A DNA stretch of 64,000 nucleotides from Nematostella vectensis. Taxonomy: Eukaryota > Cnidaria > Anthozoa > Actiniaria > Edwardsiidae. Shown piece by piece: positions 60,201 through 64,000 of the stretch. The notes beneath the pieces were generated by a model, which searched no databases, was not told where the DNA came from, and was given only the letters and a program-made list of their open reading frames with translations. Positions within the stretch are counted from its first letter, which is position 1; every line of letters begins with the position of its first letter. The stretch lies in contig NC_064041.1 in the NCBI RefSeq assembly GCF_932526225.1, forward strand, positions 13,515,451 through 13,579,450. Reading direction: 5' to 3'. A program made the translations under genes and the position numbers.

Positions 60201-63200
60201 CTAAGGCATTTTTGACATACGAGCGTGTATTTACCATTAGGTTGCCTAGTTCTTACACGGAGCATTACTTAAAAGTATAAATCAGCATTAAGCATTCCAA
60301 CAAGCAATGAAATGAAGCAGTGGAACAATAGTGTATAAAAACCATTTTTGTACATCTACTTAAAAAAGTGCTTTAAAAAGAATGTAATTACATGAGGTAT
60401 TTGTTAATTTTGCACAACATTACCAGAACAATATCTAGATCCCCAACCCTGGTTCACTAATACAAGTATACAAGTAATACAAAAATCACCATGAGGTACA
60501 ACTTTATGCCCCTCTACCCCCTTGTTCAGTTATACAAGTAATACAAAAATTATCATGAGGTATGACTCCCCCCTCCCCCCACCCTTGGGTCAGGTATACT
60601 AGTAGACAAGTGATACAAACCTCGTCATGAGGAATGACTTTTGGTTCCCCGGCAGCTACTTTCTCATGTTCATTATCTGGCTCTGCAGGGCTGTCAGGAA
60701 CACTATACCGGACAACAGAAATAAAGCCACTATTTTAATAATGAGCCTCACACATTCAATGCATTTATAATTTACAATTCACAGTACCTTGATTTTGAGA
60801 AGAAAATATCTGCAAGGACACTGGATTCTCTTTCTTTCTACAAAGTAGAAACAAAACCAGTCAATATTTTATTGATGAATGAGGCAGTACCGGTCAGACA
60901 TGAATAGTAGACCAGAAAGATGATTCTTACCTGAATTGCCCTTTGCTGGCTTTTTGATCCAGTTAGAACTGCTGCAGAAATTCCCTCGATTCCCTTAGGC
61001 TTGTACCACTGCAAGGTAAATAAGACATATTCTAAACAAACCCCCATAGATGTTTGCATTTACTAGCATGCAGCAGAAGATCACCTGGAAATGTTGGATA
61101 TAACATTAGTTCATTACACAGCCAATTAAAGCTTTTGTTATGATATTTAATCTGTGTGACCAAAAACCTGATATTCAAATGTAGGTCTTGATGAAACAAA
61201 AACAATAACAGTATTTAGCCATGTCTATTCTAGATTCAGGCACAAACCCAGGATTTGTTCAGGGGGAGGGGGATGTTCAGTCTAAGATATGGCCACTTTT
61301 TGTTGGTTAGGAAGGGGGGTAGGGAGGGTGGCAGAGGTATGCTCCTGCGCTTTGAGCCCCTGGTTTCTTCTGGTGTTTGTCACTTGCCTTCACTTTCTCA
61401 AGCATCTTATCTTCTTTGAGGTGTTTGGCTTTCTCCAGCAGCTAAAACAATAACAGGCTTTAGAGGAAACAATATTATGTGGTATAAAATAAAATTCTTC
61501 TATTACTATTATATACTATTATCTTACCTCTCTTTCTTTCATCATTTCTAAGTGGATAGCATTTGTGAAGTTGACAGGATGTCTGACCAGAGCTAAAAAT
61601 AAACAAATAAATGCTTGTAATTTCCTCTTCCCTTTGCCATTACAAATGATTGACAAGCTTGACATGCTAAGATGAGATCATCATCATCACCATCACCATC
61701 ATCATCACCATCATCACACTAATATCATAGGCAGTTCTCCAGCATCGCAATCATCATTATCGTCATCATGGATTATATCATCATCATTATCATCACAATC
61801 ATCATCATTATTGATCACAATCATCATCAATATCACCACCACCATCATTATCCTTACTATAACCATCATCAGCACCCAACTGCACCATATGTATCATCAT
61901 CATCGCTAACAACAAAATCATCATTGCTACCATTCAACCTGCATCACCACACCATTCAACCATCATCACCACACCATTCAACCTTCATCACCACACCATT
62001 CAACAATCATCACCACACCATTCAACCGTGATCACCACACCATAATTGCAAGTCCTGCGCCATCTTACCTCGTTCATCTTCATCCATCTCAAAGAAATGG
62101 AAGGTAGCAATCTTGTTGTCCTCTGCCCAAGTCACCATTTGTCCCTTCTTGTTGGGTTTTCTCACAGGGGGGTCAGAAGATTCAGTGACATCTTCTGCAG
62201 TTGATGGTGTTGAGGCTGTTGTGCCTGGCGTAGCAAAAAAGGCAATCACCAGTTTATATGTGAAACTAAATCAATGCTCCTTCCATTAGCATCAAAATGC
62301 AATAAAACCTAATGTGTAACCATAGAGTTTTCTACTCACTTGACTCCTGAGAGGTGTCCTTGTCTAGCCCCTATGCATTAAAAAAAAAACAAGTAAACAT
62401 TAAAACCTTGTTCTTTATCTATGTTACAAACTAAATTTGTATTTGTAAAAAGGAAGGAAAAAAAACAGTAGCACACATTGAAGTAAAATTTCAACAAGTG
62501 TAAGATTTTCTTTAGCTTTATAAACATAATATCTGTAATCATATGTGGCAAACAAATAAAATGAATGAATGAAATGGAGTCATGGTTCATAAAAAATAAA
62601 TGGTCGAAAAATATTTCCATTTACAGTAGATGAATGTCAAGATTAGTGGATTAAGTGTGAAGTATCACAAAATCATAAAAATAAACAATGATAAATCACT
62701 CACATTTGTTTCTTTGCTGGCAAAATCTCCTGCATCTCCAGCTAGATAGAGTAATACAGCATCAATTAGAAGCAAATATACTAAAAGCTTTCCTTGTATA
62801 TATTTGTAGTCTCAAAGGGAAGACATTTTGATTTGAAATGTTGATTAGTCTAGATATTATGCTACAGCAACAAATTAAATCCTACACTGACTGCTGTATA
62901 CTGATAATTCGCTCTAATAATTTTTTATCTAATATTCAATTCTTCACAGGGTAGACACATTCAATCAGTACAGTAACTTAGACAATACAAGATTGACATT
63001 GTTCTGCCTTCATTGTGGTGACTTCCCAGAATCCAGCCAAAAAACAAAGCGGAATCTTGACTGATGTGCACATCCGAAAAATGTAAAAAAAATTCTTGGT
63101 TGGTACACTGTATTTTCCACTAGCTCCAGGGGATGGGTCTTACTTGTAGCGTCTGATGAGCCATCAGTAGGGGGTTTGTCTGAACCATTACTACCACCAT

Positions 63201-64000
63201 CTTTCTCTTTGCTCTTGGCTTTCTCCTTGGCACCTTCAATGCCATGGGTCTGGGATTGGTTACTCATGATCTCATCCAAGATGCCAGTGTAGGAAGGCTA
63301 GAGGGAAAGGGGAATGTATTCACATTATTTTCATTATCACAGAAACTATCATCACAAAACTAAACCCATTCCTATCAGTGCCATCAACATCATCTTTCTC
63401 ATCACCACCATCTTTATAACCATCATGATCATTTGTATTATCACCTTTATCACCATTATGATCATTGACCCCATCATCATAAACAACAATGGTGTCTTAA
63501 TCGTCATCATTGTCCTAATCAATATCATGATTTCTAACATTATCACTACCAACAATCATCATCATTTATCTTAAACAAAAATTAAATAGAGACTGTTATG
63601 ATGAAGCTATGCTGTTTATACTTTTTTTTTACTTTAATGTACATTTAGTTTATGTTTCAATTTTACTAGACTGCAGACATTTCTTAATTTTGACTGCTGC
63701 CTTTCACCACCATTATGATCACCTGGTTACAGCTATAGAAATAACACCCAACTAGTCCTTACCTTGACAGCAGTAGAGGCAGTAGGTGTTGTTGGTGTAG
63801 TTGCAGTAGGAGTCTACAAAACAAATATTGTTATATTTATAAATAGTGTGATCATTTAGTGTTTTATCATTTATTAGTAGTGTTATCATTCATAAATAGT
63901 GTTATCAAAGTACAGAAGCTTGTGGGAAATATTATTTACAGTAGCAGACCTTTTGTGCAGTCGTGGCTGGCCTTTTCCGCTTTCTCGGAGCTGCAACTGC
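57008..64000 (-). CDS. ppp1r10: PPP1R10/PNUTS, C-terminal 17 exons (5' end outside window)
   Basis: Joining 17 exons gives 540 residues with consistent phases. PNUTS is the nuclear targeting subunit of protein phosphatase 1, part of the PTW/PP1 complex, and acts in RNA polymerase II termination and chromatin. Numbering from the window edge: basic PRKRKRP at 5-11; PP1-docking region KKGQMVTWAEDNKI with V139-T140-W141, followed by FHFFEMDEDER as in the human protein; SQQRAIQERESSVLADIFF (220-238) matching the human SQERYIQ...ILQELF block; Pro/Gly-rich segment PPGPFGPRGP; an RGG-type run GGPRGRGRGRG; C-terminal CCCH finger Cys513-x8-Cys522-x5-Cys528-x3-His532, ending HPGINGPPI. The N-terminal TFIIS-like domain must lie past base 64,000. 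It is shorter than the human protein mainly because the long HRPHEGPG repeats are absent. Confidence 0.93.
57385..57498. mobile_element. Foldback element in PPP1R10 last intron
   Basis: Long GC-rich arms: accagaggctcc...agcttcgcggcaagaac and its complement, with an inner tttgggcga/tcgcccaaa pair and a loop of about 8 bases. It would form a stable hairpin in the pre-mRNA. Nearby 57,262-57,340 is likely another degraded repeat. Confidence 0.88.
57826..58040 (-). CDS. ppp1r10: PPP1R10 exon p (Pro/Gly-rich)
   Basis: GPGDSQRMPHPMGPPGPFG through MPPRMPQPRPLLPEL; low-complexity Pro/Gly/Met/Arg region typical of the PNUTS C-terminal half. Acceptor ttcctctcag, donor gtacgc. Confidence 0.93.
58172..58352 (-). 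CDS. ppp1r10: PPP1R10 exon o
   Basis: SGGSSGQPNPLMQLLSS, a Gln/Ser stretch, NLPPALKNILEPL, then a Pro/Gly tail. Acceptor aatcttcag, donor gtatta. Confidence 0.92.
58500..58695. repeat. Minisatellite in PPP1R10 intron
   Basis: Imperfect units of about 18 bases (gataaggtgttagaaaaa, gattaggtgatagagaaa) alternate about ten times with an AT-rich insertion at about 58,637-58,662. Confidence 0.88.
58757..58797 (-). CDS. ppp1r10: PPP1R10 exon n
   Basis: ADKVSVQSLLDKIM, matching the human INVQEILTSIM motif. Acceptor ttcttacag, donor gtaaat. Confidence 0.9.
58836..58860. repeat. Poly-G run
   Basis: A run of about 25 bases, almost all G with a single A, in the intron between PPP1R10 exons n and m. 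Sequencing is error-prone there. Confidence 0.9.
59195..59218 (-). CDS. ppp1r10: PPP1R10 exon m (24-bp microexon)
   Basis: STQSTQP between split glycines. Acceptor tttttttag, donor gtgagt; phase 1 on both sides, so skipping keeps the frame. Confidence 0.72.
59472..59583 (-). CDS. ppp1r10: PPP1R10 exon l
   Basis: KGTTHIPPKEMAPPTTTES, then VQLPGALASLFSSS, which parallels the human LPPVLANLMGS block. Acceptor tttcatag, donor gtaaag, phase 1. Confidence 0.9.
59827..60268. mobile_element. 442-bp MITE with TTAA target duplication
   Basis: Inverted termini gtaatgctctgtgtaagaac and gtaatgctccgtgtaagaac (both then taggcaa), flanked by TTAA at 59,823 and 60,269. A TTAA target fits the piggyBac or Kolobok superfamilies; the ends do not decide between them. 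It lies in the intron between exons k and l of PPP1R10. Confidence 0.92.
60621..60702 (-). CDS. ppp1r10: PPP1R10 exon k
   Basis: VPDSPAEPDNEHEKVAAGEP then KVIPHDE, equivalent to the P-E-P...P-K-L-I-P-L-D-E segment of human PNUTS. Acceptor ccggtatag, donor gtttgt (weak). Confidence 0.9.
60788..60837 (-). CDS. ppp1r10: PPP1R10 exon j
   Basis: KERESSVLADIFFSKS, continuing the conserved block of the previous exon. Donor gtactg, phase 2. Confidence 0.9.
60931..61008 (-). CDS. ppp1r10: PPP1R10 exon i
   Basis: WYKPKGIEGISAAVLTGSKS then QQRAIQ, matching the W-x-x-P...S-x-x-Q-E-R-x-I-Q region of PNUTS. Acceptor accttgcag, donor gtaaga. Confidence 0.93.
61388..61441 (-). CDS. ppp1r10: PPP1R10 exon h (GC-AG intron donor)
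   Basis: LLEKAKHLKEDKMLEKVK. The donor appears to be GC (AAG|gcaagt); a GT six bases upstream (AAA|gtgaag) is the only alternative and would drop Val-Lys. Confidence 0.8.
61528..61592 (-). CDS. ppp1r10: PPP1R10 exon g
   Basis: ALVRHPVNFTNAIHLEMMKE. Acceptor tttttag, donor gtaag. Phase 1 in, 0 out. Confidence 0.9.
61675..62045. repeat. CAT/ATC microsatellite and 22-bp minisatellite
   Basis: An intronic (CAT)n-like tract, ending in five copies of a 22-base unit (atcatcaccacaccattcaa + c) at about 61,935-62,040, right next to the splice donor of exon f. The His-rich frame through it is an artefact. Confidence 0.92.
62069..62224 (-). CDS. ppp1r10: PPP1R10 exon f (PP1-docking motif)
   Basis: It encodes VRKPNKKGQMVTWAEDNKI and TFHFFEMDEDER. 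V-T-W after a basic patch is the RVxF-type PP1 site, TVTW in the human protein. Acceptor tacgccag, donor gtaaga. Confidence 0.96.
62340..62370 (-). CDS. ppp1r10: PPP1R10 exon e (31 bp)
   Basis: GLDKDTSQES plus one base. Acceptor gcatag, donor gtgagt; phase 1 out matches the next exon. Confidence 0.72.
62704..62741 (-). CDS. ppp1r10: PPP1R10 exon d (38 bp)
   Basis: GDAGDFASKETN, with tctatctag acceptor and gtgagt donor. Phase 1 in, 0 out. Confidence 0.75.
63144..63297 (-). CDS. ppp1r10: PPP1R10 exon c
   Basis: PSYTGILDEIMSNQSQTHGI then a Lys/Ser-rich linker. Acceptor ccctctag, donor gtaaga, leaving phase 1. The YTGILDEIM block resembles a conserved PNUTS motif as I recall it. Confidence 0.88.
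63320..63570. repeat. CAT-rich simple repeat
   Basis: An imperfect (CAT)n/(ATT)n tract in the intron between exons c and b. Open frames on both strands are low complexity (Ile/Met/His runs) and not genes. Confidence 0.88.
63763..63813 (-). CDS. ppp1r10: PPP1R10 exon b
   Basis: 51 bases, TPTATTPTTPTASTAVK, a Thr/Pro linker. Acceptor tttgtag, donor gtaagg, phase 0 on both sides. Confidence 0.85.
63950..64000 (-). CDS. ppp1r10: PPP1R10 exon a (cut by window edge)
   Basis: AVAAPRKRKRPATTAQK, a probable nuclear localisation signal. Donor gtctgc, phase 0. Confidence 0.8.

Noticed and set aside
61768-62031. His/Ile-rich ORF
   Set aside because: Simple CAT repeat in a PPP1R10 intron.
1-64000. tRNA genes
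   Set aside because: I looked for paired A- and B-box motifs and acceptor stems by eye and found none convincing; a tRNA scan would be decisive.

Overview
The window is eukaryotic and very probably from a sea anemone (Nematostella-like cnidarian). It is AT-rich. It holds a LIM-homeodomain gene of the LMX class, a PNUTS (PPP1R10) gene, cnidarian-style DNA-transposon debris and many foldback MITEs. The genes are multi-exon, so I rebuilt them exon by exon from splice sites, phase continuity and recognised protein families. All family and species names come from memory, not from a search.

Layout. Bases 1 to about 9,635 are the end of a tandem array: four complete units and a truncated fifth, 1.9 or 2.25 kb each, running off the left edge. 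Each unit may carry a minus-strand gene: a signal-peptide, cysteine-bearing 114-residue ORF in the long units only, and an exon encoding a membrane span in all four complete units. Bases 10,827-26,562 hold a complete LMX-class gene on the minus strand: 7 coding exons, 422 residues, two LIM domains and a homeodomain, with a 10.1-kb intron between LIM1 and LIM2. From 26.6 to 43.6 kb I recognise no gene. From 43.6 to 47.8 kb lies nested mobile DNA: a broken Mutator-like transposase gene between clusters of a short tandem motif (inverted at the far end), and beside it a Crypton/KIAA1958-type recombinase fragment between 48-bp inverted arms. From 48 to 57 kb are weak gene-start candidates, a 160-bp foldback with a perfect 9-bp target duplication, a 26-bp minisatellite of nearly 1 kb and a second copy of a MITE also found at 16.4 kb. 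From 57,008 to the right edge, on the minus strand, lie the last 17 exons of PPP1R10/PNUTS, with the PP1-docking V-T-W motif and a C-terminal CCCH zinc finger; its 5' end is outside the window.

The two confident genes are functionally unrelated: a developmental transcription factor and a nuclear phosphatase-1 targeting subunit. The parts most likely to be undescribed are the tandem array, with its possible secreted or membrane gene family and clear recombination between units, and the nested element at 43.6-47.8 kb.
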